A stretch of DNA of 64,000 nt. It comes from an uncultured Opitutales bacterium. Lineage in GTDB: Bacteria > Verrucomicrobiota > Verrucomicrobiia > Opitutales > Seribacteraceae. Shown piece after piece: positions 21,001-27,556 of the stretch. The DNA is taken from positions 1-64,000 of the forward strand of contig CALSTX010000005.1 in NCBI GenBank assembly GCA_943789375.1. Direction: 5' to 3'. Under the pieces are notes generated by a model. That model was not told where the DNA came from, did not search any database, and saw only the letters and a program-made list of their open reading frames with translations. Made by a program: the position numbers and the translations under genes. How positions within the stretch are numbered: the stretch's first letter is position 1; each line of letters begins with the position of its first letter.

Positions 21001-22534
21001 ACTAGGTAATGATACAATAGTCGCCGGTAACTTTGATGGTAGTTTTAATTGGGCTAATGATATTTACAGCGGGGAAGGGCATTCATCTTTTATCTCGAAA
21101 ATGAAAGGAAGTGTGAATGAGGAAAGCATTTCGATAATAGACAGTAGTGGTTCTGTAAAAAGTAAATATTTAAGATATAACAACACTGAAAATTCTTTTT
21201 TCCTATCTGGTGAATATGAGGGAACGATCACAGTCCAAGACCATCAAGTCTCATCATTTTCAGGCTTAGATATTTTCATCGGTAAATTTAATGAAAACCT
21301 AGAATGTATTTCCCTGGTAAGTTTTGGAGGCGAGGGAACAGACAGGCTTACAGACTTTAAAATAGATAGCGAAGGAGACTTACTTTTCTCTGCAACTTAC
21401 ACGAAACCTATATACCTAGCGGATCGTAAAGTGAGTGATGGCTATTCTCCAGGTACATATATCGCGAAACTTGATCCTGTTACTTTGGGTATCAAAGATT
21501 TTTTTAATCCTGATGAGCAAGGTATTGCAAAAATTGAAACCATAAGCCCGATCCGTCAGAACAATGTTTTGTTCACTTACTCCGGCCAAGACCCGGAGGG
21601 TAATTCTGAAATGTACATTGGTAGCCTTGGTTCACCTAGAAATAGCCCAGGTATTTCTCAAAATTTACCGAATTCAATCTCTTCAAACTCTTTTTTCACT
21701 TTTAATTTCTTAACTGGACCATGGACCGATGACAGTGTTTTACTTGAAAGAAACTCGAGCATCCCCGACTGGTTGCATGTAGACATTCAAACTGATGGAA
21801 CAGGGGAGTTATCAGGTCAACCACCTAAAAGTGACGAGGATATTAGTTATGAGATCAGCTTTGATCTTTCAAATTCACAAGGTGAAATCTTCACTTTTGA
21901 TCAAAGTCTGCTCGTTAAAGATATTTCGAGATATAAACCTCGAATCCTTATTGCAGAGGAATACACATTCAAACAATTTGAGGAAGTTGAGATTTTAATT
22001 CACTTATTCGATCTAGATAACGAGCCATTTGTAGTTCACCCCACATTACCAGATTGGCTATCCTCCAAGTTTACGGAAAATAATAAATTAGAAATTTCAG
22101 GAATTGTACCCGAAAATAAAACTGGCTCTCATAACTTTTCAATCTTAGCCACGGATAGCTCAGGTCTTATAACCCATGCGGCTTCTAAAATCATTATTAT
22201 ACCAAACCTTGGTGGTGACTCCACTGGTACCAACGATTTACCCAAAAGATGGAATCGAGAATGGATTGGTGTTTATGCTTTTACATCATCTGGTTGGTCA
22301 TTTCACACGGTCTGGGGATGGTCATGGTTTTCCCCAAATCCAGAAACCCCAGAACTTTGGTTCTTTAGCGAAAATGGAAATTGGTATTGGACGAGATCAC
22401 AATATTGGAATGGTGAAAAAAATGAAGGTTACCTTTATGAGTCTGAAAGTGGAACATGGATTTTTTGCAGACTTGAAGAGGGTGAAGCCATTAAGTATGA
22501 CTACAACTTACAAAGATGGAGTGCTTTTCCCTAG
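12020..22534 (+). CDS. Giant secreted cupredoxin/beta-propeller/cadherin-like surface protein
   Basis: 3504 residues. A signal peptide follows the second in-frame ATG (12059; MNLCLLTVACVPCTMLVHAQ). Two tandem cupredoxin-like domains come next (about 41-150 and 151-258), each with a full type-1 copper ligand set at H87/C131/H134/M137 and H197/C241/H244/M247. The C-x2-H-x2-M spacing is that of amicyanin. A third, ligand-less copy may follow (about 259-370). Then come an FG-GAP-type beta-propeller (about 377-750), some ten alternating cadherin-like and putative-Ig (He_PIG) domains (about 760-2190), an HYR/DUF5011-like domain (about 2190-2265), two further propeller regions separated and followed by Ig-like units, and a Trp/Tyr-rich C-terminal domain (about 3407-3504; GWSFHTVWGWSWFSPNP). 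It is probably a cell-surface or exported adhesin. No neighbour explains its role. Confidence 0.85.
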   Translation: MQSLRKVCYSFRIMNLCLLTVACVPCTMLVHAQSIFKESYFTVSNGHSSAPYFTFTDTEGQVPDFSTLPLYRGHTYVFTSVSVSSSHPFMIGESYGDMESSLVVGDPLTGTGGKITVSIPSDFDGSLHYFCTSHTSMLQEFSILTEPSSTFTVSGGQPSYPYYQFTDGNGQGINFSTFNLTRGGFYEFIAMDISTSHPFMIGESFGDVGSSLVSGAPLTGSGEKITVNIPSDYNGSLYNFCTEHTEMIQGFSVLSPVSQYQVINIGWNETDQSFSVSDENFPKIQALSNCHYIFKNDSNEELVLSTELESRVLSNSTLFNNGSIGPDNYLLFSPKLAGSEKESFYYYNPDSNTQYGLLEVMPYERSPLIHAPAPESDGKFSYALAVNSSNQIIAGASGENSLTGNVYVYSRSSDLSFSVTQEIAPPVEFQNSQMQFGASLSCFNDLLAISAPNDSSFEGSVFLYSKDEDGNYSFIQKITSEDPQIPNIFGYSLSITSDLLAVSSLQHGIGSGEVSLYDIDETDDSLSFRETIRSSDGVSGDYFGYDLDLNESLLVIGAPNAGDSVNGEDSGAVYIFEINDSGTWIESQKITPSSLSVDDQFGHTVCISDNFIFIGALRGDGGGVDTGAVYIFENLDGIWTEVALISPPDDGTNQLFSTDLQSIGDFLITSSPGSGTHGLVYIYDNSGESSAWNLFSTLDLNQSSVLAGNTTFAPVASSDGMIIAGSPEESASGSASGGLQAFFNPAWTSSSETPTLLPLFDGNTPTSFTISEDSGQLIYDFNASHPFGYALTWSIVTESEVLGDVSVDESTGVFQFSPHLDRHGTQNFLLTLSSENLSVSQEVEVIITSINDAPTFLNITSVPQVLPHSMVGEPFKISIEAEDSDGDSLVLEIKEGDQLPIGLDLLLNHETGFYEIIGTPSDEVVSEADDISTHTFTIICNDNSGSSPIEQTFSLTVYKRNNAPKFLVNGVESTSVSLSLTEDFDRNNWLESMQNVEVVDPDNDYISFSLIQAPSDGTVDFENQAANSNEFIIFTPAIHSTGSRTFQVRISDDDINFPKSTDFTVSIVMESVNDPPQFLSPALQEEASEGILYSHTFEIYDPDQDDLLSFEVGVLPDWLVLSDDNRTITGTPSWQDYNDGTASTIYVSLEDLSGAKVEQSYFIAVVPENLPPVIDGNANRIYYMDEDQFPTAWADVTLVATDTDESATNFNWSVSEIPSNGQVNIVNEADSTTVTYVPDGNFSGIDLFSVKVVEENDTNASDTVSFTVVVNEIEDTPVFKSYPHYNDAIVEYPWEYQINVVDGDVGQTLSLSTVGNIPPWLSFVNTQNEEAILRGIPPIGQEGEYSIVLDVVDIFGNRSTQSFTIRVLNENTAPLFSFPDENIFTIEEDEVWESENAFIIDPENQKITSLINSAPKHGSLAVSINVEKEIVIQYTPEGNYTGSDDFSLLFTDGINSDSSSFQVTIEPVDDKPSFADFPASITLSDDEDLNETIIIHDGDSLSDLQFMVENKPDWVKIDDSMLQISGIVLLSGSPSYLDEGPVDITFTVVDEMQLSSSKVLSVNVIVYNYPPDIEQDQFSVVMTEDEQSSWVSPSFSATDDHTLPEDLHWGISQHASHGTAVLEADGTNLVYQPNSNFSGVDFFTIEVSDDGGVENAGTKSSLIEISVTVNNIYDAPIFTSVPPSLRSDFITWNDESEYYYVVEASTPDSTALEINCTSNLPPWLKFTAEQATGKGILSGLAQPSDIGRYKLEFEATDGVTTIEQSFDLTIHVDNYPPVFHSTSSDIPIKKVRVFMDEDGIGGRGWVPPQNFMCYDPDPEKSNQEIIWSVSKEPQSGSALVAEGKGIRPAVFDYSPLANLNGYDEFYLRASDGIRNSDLKVEVYLRAIPDAPYFVEPTANIFQFQGGTQFNIPILAKDEDSSDLFYKFFVPEWAKKSSYNFQMVEAEEGVVLSGSLPEGAASRSIPITISVLDESGAFATTDLMLESNGTNQSPVIQSGNEITMVFSQKGSLISANLDQLIASDPEGDFLTWEINSQKAPNLGQIILESNNETIDNLLYLPNFTGSGTDSFALRVTDGKKYDEILINVIILEDNSAPIITGYDLIQGNQNELLAVDFQVLHSGSYFDSYMTKGPDWLKLEKISTTKIRVTGTVPKTLIGSTDVSFIVASSNARQTTKTFTVEIIDSIPPFIQLVGDKFVSINKGGEFQETGYFASSHQGADLTGRVSVSPQIDYNKTGAFKLTYQVTDDQGNTAEDFRIVQIYDKSPLNFSHATYLHSTSSLHALISDSETFFIGGTLVDDLKTSNSSLVAEQIQVQSNELFIGELDTKLKNWNWIIELSGSDVKLGKIIHRGEHLYLVGTFSEKLTIGNKLIYSQYPRSLFLSKITTDGDLLWTKTFHSNHTIEQLQIEVTKDDQILLGGSFRGDIYFTDIESVESYDESLDIFLLKLNERGQVQNYAKFGKSGDNLLSGVACDEFGVTLATNVAKSGASSYGLLLLLDQLLQIKSYVSFESDNFSKCEFLKIAENEIYLSCNYTDSLKMNTGGDGVAPKNEVISFSDGNSSVIMKLSSGLELEWLHEMESGKDFAIESMELSPFGNVISLISFTQSTNSLSQNEGSNLRDLSILKLQGMNGKIIWEELIIGDGNEGNSSLAVNKYGSIGIMLNSDEGVILDSSFNLDKTESGELMLIKFQSDAPIVFKEMEDLMLMGGQFFSQEIILENRNFAEFSLLQAPNFITIQSTGTGRATLSGLAPNTAAIGEIIIRSYDTDGAKSDLIINYQIQRNFNLVSADSLPFFHSERTIQGKGKINRIIELENQKKLVVGNALTDITYQENTINKLGLRYGFILLTDSNLHLEEKVQIKSSNEVVISDVTQDQTGKIFVLGTFKEDLFMGGKKYFASNSHNVFIAELTSNGSISLVKILGSDRDLFSSGLSSNDGLITISGQLWGRYFDNNLGSFPSNGIQDGFLALLQDQELKSFHTIGGIALDEIIGHTSLGNDTIVAGNFDGSFNWANDIYSGEGHSSFISKMKGSVNEESISIIDSSGSVKSKYLRYNNTENSFFLSGEYEGTITVQDHQVSSFSGLDIFIGKFNENLECISLVSFGGEGTDRLTDFKIDSEGDLLFSATYTKPIYLADRKVSDGYSPGTYIAKLDPVTLGIKDFFNPDEQGIAKIETISPIRQNNVLFTYSGQDPEGNSEMYIGSLGSPRNSPGISQNLPNSISSNSFFTFNFLTGPWTDDSVLLERNSSIPDWLHVDIQTDGTGELSGQPPKSDEDISYEISFDLSNSQGEIFTFDQSLLVKDISRYKPRILIAEEYTFKQFEEVEILIHLFDLDNEPFVVHPTLPDWLSSKFTENNKLEISGIVPENKTGSHNFSILATDSSGLITHAASKIIIIPNLGGDSTGTNDLPKRWNREWIGVYAFTSSGWSFHTVWGWSWFSPNPETPELWFFSENGNWYWTRSQYWNGEKNEGYLYESESGTWIFCRLEEGEAIKYDYNLQRWSAFP

Positions 22535-22535
22535 A

Positions 22536-24455
22536 CTAGGAAACTAACTGTTTTTCCATATTTAGCTTGTAAGATATATCCTGACTAATTTTTTGAAAAA
22601 TTGTGAGGGTGTCCAAGTGGTGCTGCTTCCTCAGTTGTGACACAGAACTCCCATGAGAAATGAATTCGTCAGGCCATCCAAACCTTCTTACCTTTGGATT
22701 TAGATTGTTATCATTCAAAAGTTCCGAAATGGATGAGCCCAAGCCCCCTTTGAGCACTCCGTCTTCAATACTGACAATAAGGTCAAATTCCTTGCCGTGT
22801 TTGAGGAGTAAAGAAGAGTCTAGGGGCTTGATAAATCTTGCATTTACAATGGTAAATTTTGATCCAAACTTATCAAAAAACATTTGATTAATCGATAATG
22901 CTTCTTGGACAAAATCTCCGATCGCCCAAATAGAGCCAAGTGTGCCTTCCTCCATAATCTCGGCTTTACCAATATCTAATTTAACGGGTGATGATGAAAT
23001 CGGTACTCCTAAAGCAGTTCCCCTTGGATAACGAATAAAGGCAGGCCCTCCATGATTAATTGAGGTGTATAGCATATTCTGCAATTCATCTTCATGCCTG
23101 GGTTGCATTATAACAGCGTTGGGAATACAGCTAAGGTACGAAATGTCGAAAAGGCCGTGATGTGTGGGGCCGTCATTAGGGGAAAGCCCAGCTCGGTCGA
23201 GACAAAAAGTTACAGGTAAATCCTGCAGGCAGACATCGTGGACAATGGGATCAAAAGCACGTTGCAGGAAAGTTGAATAAATCGCACATACTGGACGAAG
23301 GCCTTTGCAGGCCATGCCAGCAGCAAGAAGAACAGCATGCTCTTCCGCAATACCAACATCAAAAAAACGCCCGGGGAAATTCTCTTGAAAAGAATCTAAT
23401 CCGGTCCCACTAGGCATCGCGGCTGTTATCCCCACTACTCGGTCATCAGATTTTGCGATTAAAGAAAGAGAGTCTCCAAACACATCTTGGTACTTCGGTG
23501 GAGAATCCACAGGAGAGCTAGCCATTAAACCAGTTTCTTTATTAAATGGACCAGAACCATGCCACTTCTCTGGTTCTTTGAGGGCAACCGGATAACCTCT
23601 TCCTTTTTCAGTCAGAATATGCAAAACGATTGGCTCATCTGACTCTTTTGCAAATTCGAAAAAATGAACAAGTGAATCTATATCATGACCATCAATGGGA
23701 CCTAAGTACCTAATTCCAAGTTTCTCAAAAATACTCGATGGGGCAAGAAGCTCCTTGGTGTCACGTTTAGCTTTTGAGACAAACTTCATCAATGACTTTC
23801 CACCGGGCATTGCGGACAGAAAAGCTTCTGCATCTTTGTGGAACTTATTGTAAACGGGGTTAGCGATCAGCTCATTGAAGTACTTGGAGAAAGCACCTAC
23901 ATTCTTAGCAATCGACCACTCATTATCATTAAGCACGAGAATGAATTTTTTGGTAGAGCAAGCGATATTGTTAAGAGCTTCGAGTGTAATACCGCAGGTA
24001 AATGCAGCATCTCCTGCAATAGCAACAACATGTTCGTCACTACCTTTAAGGTCTCTCGCCATACACATACCAAGGGCAGCGGATAAGGCCGTGCCAGCGT
24101 GACCCGCCCCATAGGAATCATGCTCACTTTCATCTCGTGAAAGAAATCCACTGTATCCATCCGAATTCCTTATTTTATCGAAGCGTTCATCAGTCCTTCC
24201 AGTGAGTAATTTATGGACATACCCTTGATGAGAAACATCCCAGCAAAATGAATCACGAGGAGAATTAAATGCTATATGCAAGGCAATTGTCAGTTCAACC
24301 ACGCCTAGATTTGGACCTACATGACCACCATTAATTGAAGTAGAATGAATAATCCGATCTCTAATTTCAGTGGAAAGCAATTGAATGTCTGAAGAAGATA
24401 ACTCCTTCAGTTCAGTAGGGGATTTTATTCCTTCCAAAATAGGGCTATTTGTCAT
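22536..24455 (-). CDS. dxs: 1-deoxy-D-xylulose-5-phosphate synthase
   Basis: About 639 residues from the ATG at 24455, where GATGACAAATAG lets it overlap the end of xseB. An upstream start at 24491 would add 12 residues. It makes DXP from pyruvate and glyceraldehyde 3-phosphate, the first step of the MEP isoprenoid pathway, using thiamine diphosphate. The ThDP motif is GDAAFTCG...LNDNEWSI, with GDA in place of the usual GDG. The pyrimidine domain has DVGIAEEHAV, and a third family block is DRAGLSPNDGPTHHG. The gene converges on the giant surface-protein gene with their stops 1 base apart. It probably forms an operon with xseB, as in many bacteria. Confidence 0.92.
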   Translation of the reverse strand: MTNSPILEGIKSPTELKELSSSDIQLLSTEIRDRIIHSTSINGGHVGPNLGVVELTIALHIAFNSPRDSFCWDVSHQGYVHKLLTGRTDERFDKIRNSDGYSGFLSRDESEHDSYGAGHAGTALSAALGMCMARDLKGSDEHVVAIAGDAAFTCGITLEALNNIACSTKKFILVLNDNEWSIAKNVGAFSKYFNELIANPVYNKFHKDAEAFLSAMPGGKSLMKFVSKAKRDTKELLAPSSIFEKLGIRYLGPIDGHDIDSLVHFFEFAKESDEPIVLHILTEKGRGYPVALKEPEKWHGSGPFNKETGLMASSPVDSPPKYQDVFGDSLSLIAKSDDRVVGITAAMPSGTGLDSFQENFPGRFFDVGIAEEHAVLLAAGMACKGLRPVCAIYSTFLQRAFDPIVHDVCLQDLPVTFCLDRAGLSPNDGPTHHGLFDISYLSCIPNAVIMQPRHEDELQNMLYTSINHGGPAFIRYPRGTALGVPISSSPVKLDIGKAEIMEEGTLGSIWAIGDFVQEALSINQMFFDKFGSKFTIVNARFIKPLDSSLLLKHGKEFDLIVSIEDGVLKGGLGSSISELLNDNNLNPKVRRFGWPDEFISHGSSVSQLRKQHHLDTLTIFQKISQDISYKLNMEKQLVS

Positions 24456-24696
24456 CAGAAATATTTTCGGTGCTGGTTGGTTTTGGTTCACTGACTTCTT
24501 TAAGTATGACCTCTGCAGACTGCACTTTTGATCGGCAGTATTTTAAGAGGGTCACCCCTTTTTTGTATTCGGTAACTAAAGAGTCCAATTCAACCTCACC
24601 TTCCTCTAAGCCCAAAACAATGTCTTCTAAGGATTTTATTGCCTCTTCAAAAGATAAAGGGTTGCTTCCCTCACTAGGATGATCAGATTGAGCCAT
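24445..24696 (-). CDS. xseB: Exodeoxyribonuclease VII small subunit
   Basis: 83 residues with the XseB signature: LSFEEAIKSLEDIVLGLEEG, then a second helix with ELDSLVTEYKKGVTLLKYC. It forms a helical hairpin that assembles with XseA into the single-strand nuclease. The C-terminal tail is acidic and variable. It overlaps the dxs start by 11 bases, so the two are translationally coupled. xseA is not in the window. Confidence 0.92.
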   Translation of the reverse strand: MAQSDHPSEGSNPLSFEEAIKSLEDIVLGLEEGEVELDSLVTEYKKGVTLLKYCRSKVQSAEVILKEVSEPKPTSTENISDDK

Positions 24697-24790
24697 TGTT
24701 TTTTATACTAGCGTTCTTTCTGGTTAAATCAATCTTGGAAACTAACCTAATCCATTCGACAAAATAACAACATTGTTAATAATTCAAAAA

Positions 24791-26047
24791 ATGTCAGCCT
24801 TTCAAATTTTCATTATAACAGCCGCTTTTTTACAGCTTCTATGTCAACTCATACTTAAGTGGAAGAACCAGAGTAAAATCAAACATTTACAGCCCAATCC
24901 CCCAGAAGGAATAAATAGTATAATGGATGTTGAAACTTGGAATAAAACTTCAAACTATGCGACTGAGAAATCCCGTCTCTCGAATTTTGAGGAAATTTTT
25001 AGCTTTTTGATCTTCCTCCCCGTTTTCTTGGTCCTTATGCCATGGTATTTTCAGGAATTCAGTACTTCTAATCAAGTCGGAGTATGGGAGAGTGCGTTGA
25101 TTACCTGTTTATTTTTATTTTTGCTGCAAATTCCTCAAATACCAGTGGATTGGTACAATCAATTTGTGCTGGAAGAAAAGTATGGCTTCAATAAATCGAC
25201 AAAAAAACTGTGGGTATCAGATAAAATAAAGGGGGTTGGGATTGGTCTACTTCTGGGTTGCTCAATGCTTTCTCTGCTTATTTTTCTGTACCGAGAATGC
25301 TCTATTCTATTTCCCAACTTTTGGTGGATCATTTCGTTTTGCGTATTTTTCAGTATTCAACTTGTTATGATGGTTTTGTGGCCAAAGCTTATCCTCCCAT
25401 TATTTAATAAACTTAGCCCTCTTGAGGATGGGGAACTGAAGCAGAGACTAATTGCTCTTGCTGAAAAAAGTGGTTTTCATGCTAAGACCATCGAAATCAT
25501 TGATGGAAGTAAAAGATCTGGGCATTCTAACGCTTTCTTTACAGGCTTTGGTAAATTTCGCAGGATTGTACTATACGACACACTTATCAAGCAAATGGAA
25601 CCCGAAGAGATTGAGGCTGTTTTAGCCCACGAAGTAGGACACTATATAAAAGGGCACATTCCCAAAAAACTGCTTATCTCTTTTATTACAGGTTTGTGTA
25701 TGTTTGGCGTCATTGCTTTTGCGTTATCTAGCACATGGATTTACAAATCGGCCCAATTTCCAAGTGAACTTCATGGTTCTCTATGCTCAGTACTGGTGCT
25801 GCTATCATTAACCCTAGGTTATATTACCTATTGGTTTAGCCCGATCAGTAACATGTTGTCCAGGAAGCATGAATATGAAGCAGACAACTTTGCGAAGGAA
25901 ATGATGGGGGGACCTATGCCCTTAGTCCTAGCCTTACGAAAACTTTATAAAGAAAATTTAACCTACCCGCTTCCTCATAAGTGGATTTCTGCTTTCCATT
26001 ACTCACACCCTACTATTATGGAACGAGAAAATGCCCTGAACTCTTAG
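24791..26047 (+). CDS. M48 CAAX-type membrane metalloprotease (Ste24/HtpX-like)
   Basis: 418 residues from the ATG at 24791; an in-frame TTG lies at 24773. It is an integral membrane protein with several hydrophobic segments. The zinc motif HEVGH is at residues 280-284 (LAHEVGHYIKGH), and the third ligand Glu lies in RKHEYEADNFAKEM. The upstream EEKYGFNKST and the domain order match eukaryotic and bacterial Ste24-type CAAX prenyl proteases rather than the shorter HtpX. In bacteria the natural substrates are mostly unknown; membrane-protein quality control is likely. The 3' end overlaps the convergent VanZ-like gene by 4 bases. Confidence 0.88.
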   Translation: MSAFQIFIITAAFLQLLCQLILKWKNQSKIKHLQPNPPEGINSIMDVETWNKTSNYATEKSRLSNFEEIFSFLIFLPVFLVLMPWYFQEFSTSNQVGVWESALITCLFLFLLQIPQIPVDWYNQFVLEEKYGFNKSTKKLWVSDKIKGVGIGLLLGCSMLSLLIFLYRECSILFPNFWWIISFCVFFSIQLVMMVLWPKLILPLFNKLSPLEDGELKQRLIALAEKSGFHAKTIEIIDGSKRSGHSNAFFTGFGKFRRIVLYDTLIKQMEPEEIEAVLAHEVGHYIKGHIPKKLLISFITGLCMFGVIAFALSSTWIYKSAQFPSELHGSLCSVLVLLSLTLGYITYWFSPISNMLSRKHEYEADNFAKEMMGGPMPLVLALRKLYKENLTYPLPHKWISAFHYSHPTIMERENALNS

Positions 26048-26510
26048 CTTTCACTGGGCTTAAATTGAATAAATCTTAAGCAATAAAGCCTGTGAAAATA
26101 AAGGCTAGTTACAGTGCCAAGTAAGTTCATGAACAAGTCTCCTGGAGAGGGGAAACGATTTGGAATAAAGAACTGGGTCATTTCGTTAGCTATAGCATAC
26201 CCTACGCAAATTATTACAAGGCAGGCACTAGGTTTCCAGTATGCTCTTTTAATCGGGCCCAAGCATCTTGCCCAAAGCCAAGAAAATAAAAAAAATAAGG
26301 GGAAATGGCTCAAGTCTTGAAGCCAAAAAGGGTAATCAAAAACCTCCTTCGCGAAAAGTACAAGTATTTCGTGAGCGTTTACTTTTTCCAGATACGCCGG
26401 TTGGGGTATACCAGTGAGTCCCTGTAGAATAAAAGTGAAAAAGATGGCAATAAGGTAATCGAGCTGATTCCTTGAGATTGCGATCTTGACCGAAAAGGAT
26501 TTGTTGCCAT
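26044..26510 (-). pseudogene. VanZ-like membrane protein, single-base frameshift near the start
   Basis: An open frame from 26526 to 26044 encodes a VanZ-like protein. The sequence QLDYLIAIFFTFILQGLTG begins it, and hydrophobic helices and the family block NEMTQFFIPNRFPSPGDLF follow. The frame has no ATG, GTG or TTG before an internal TTG at 26313. A properly placed start does exist in another frame: ATG at 26510, 8 bases after GAGGG. Adding one T in the short T-run (26493-26496 on the plus strand) would join it as MATNPFSVKIAISRNQLDY..., giving 155 residues. The gene is therefore one base short, by mutation or sequencing error. VanZ-like proteins are small membrane proteins of uncertain function. 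Confidence 0.65.
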
Positions 26511-26558
26511 TTATGATACCCTCTATTTAGCAGAGATTTTACTGAACAGACAATTCTA

Positions 26559-27123
26559 ATGCCAATTTACGAGTTTTATTCCCCATCCACCGGTAAGATT
26601 TATTCTTTTTTTGCTAGATCCATTTCATATGCTGACAAAATTCCGCTTTGCCCAGATGGTAATGGTAATAAAATGAAAAAGCTGTTGTCTGCTTTTTCCA
26701 TTACCGGCAATTCTAGTGATGCAGATGAAGAGTTACCGGAACCCACGCAATCTGACCAAGGGAACCCTTTTGACGGATTAGACCCAAAGCAGGGCCAATG
26801 TGGTAATGAAAGAACTTGAGAACTCAATGGCAGGCATGGATGATGAAAACCCTGACCCAAAGCAAATGGGTTCCTTAATGAGAAAAATGTGCGATTTGAC
26901 TGGTGAAAAAATGGATAATCAGATGGAAGAAGTCGTAAGAAAGCTTGAGGAGGGAATGGATCCCAATGCATTGGAGGATCAGATGGGAGACTTGGATAAC
27001 GAACAAGGTGCTCCTACGGAAGAAGTTGATTCCACAACTGGCATCAAGGTAAAAAAATCTTCATCCAGAAAGGTAACCCGAGACCCCAAGCTATACGAGT
27101 TTGTGGATTTTATTCAAAAGTGA
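26559..27123 (+). pseudogene. FmdB-like (zinc-ribbon family) protein, single frameshift
   Basis: The first frame (26559-26819) starts MPIYEFYSPSTGKIYSFFAR, the characteristic FmdB N-terminus. Most of the zinc-ribbon cysteines are replaced (YSPST, and LCPDGNG with a single Cys). The second frame (from about 26800 to 27123) continues with VMKELENSMAGMDDENPDPK and a long acidic helical tail ending YEFVDFIQK. Removing one G from the GGG at 26792-26794 fuses the two as DPKQANVVMKELEN, a protein of 187 residues. A coupled pair of genes is possible, but one frameshifted gene fits better. Function is unknown; FmdB proteins are often called putative regulators. Confidence 0.65.
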
Positions 27124-27548
27124 TAACTTTAGACATCCGTCTTTTTATTCTAAGTTTTCTCTTTTTTCTGGTGCATTGTGGAATCGAAGAAGGCAGAGAT
27201 AACCAAGACCCATATCCTGCTACATGGGAGGGATCAGATGAGGAATTTGAAGATCAGTTTGAACTGGAGACGGAAGAGGATTACTCGACGATTTTAATTA
27301 ATAGTGTCACCAAAAACAGATTTGAGGGAATACTGGAAACTCACGAATTTAATGCTTCCAAGATTAAAAAATATAAAAACGGTAAACTTAATGGATTGAG
27401 TGTTTTAAAATCCAAGGATGGGTCTAGGGTTGAGGCCCACTACAAGGAGGGCATTCTTCATGGTGAAATGATACTATATGATGACCAAAATAAAATTCGC
27501 TCAGTCATTCATTATCAGGATGGGGAAGTAGTTCCAGGTAAGGATTGA
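27120..27548 (+). CDS. Small lipoprotein with MORN-like repeats
   Basis: 142 residues from a GTG that overlaps the previous stop by 4 bases. An N-terminal hydrophobic stretch ends in LVHCGIEEG, a plausible lipobox with Cys as the lipidated residue. The C-terminal part holds YKNGKLNGLS and YKEGILHGEMILYDDQ, the short beta-strand units of MORN/YwqK-like repeats. The middle is very acidic. It is probably anchored to a membrane on the periplasmic side, with an unknown role. Coupling to the FmdB-like gene suggests one transcript. Confidence 0.65.
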   Translation: MITLDIRLFILSFLFFLVHCGIEEGRDNQDPYPATWEGSDEEFEDQFELETEEDYSTILINSVTKNRFEGILETHEFNASKIKKYKNGKLNGLSVLKSKDGSRVEAHYKEGILHGEMILYDDQNKIRSVIHYQDGEVVPGKD

Positions 27549-27556
27549 ATTCTACC

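Noticed and set aside
22176-22547. 123-codon plus-strand frame at the end of the giant gene
   Set aside because: Alternative-frame shadow of the Trp-rich C-terminal domain; no start signal.
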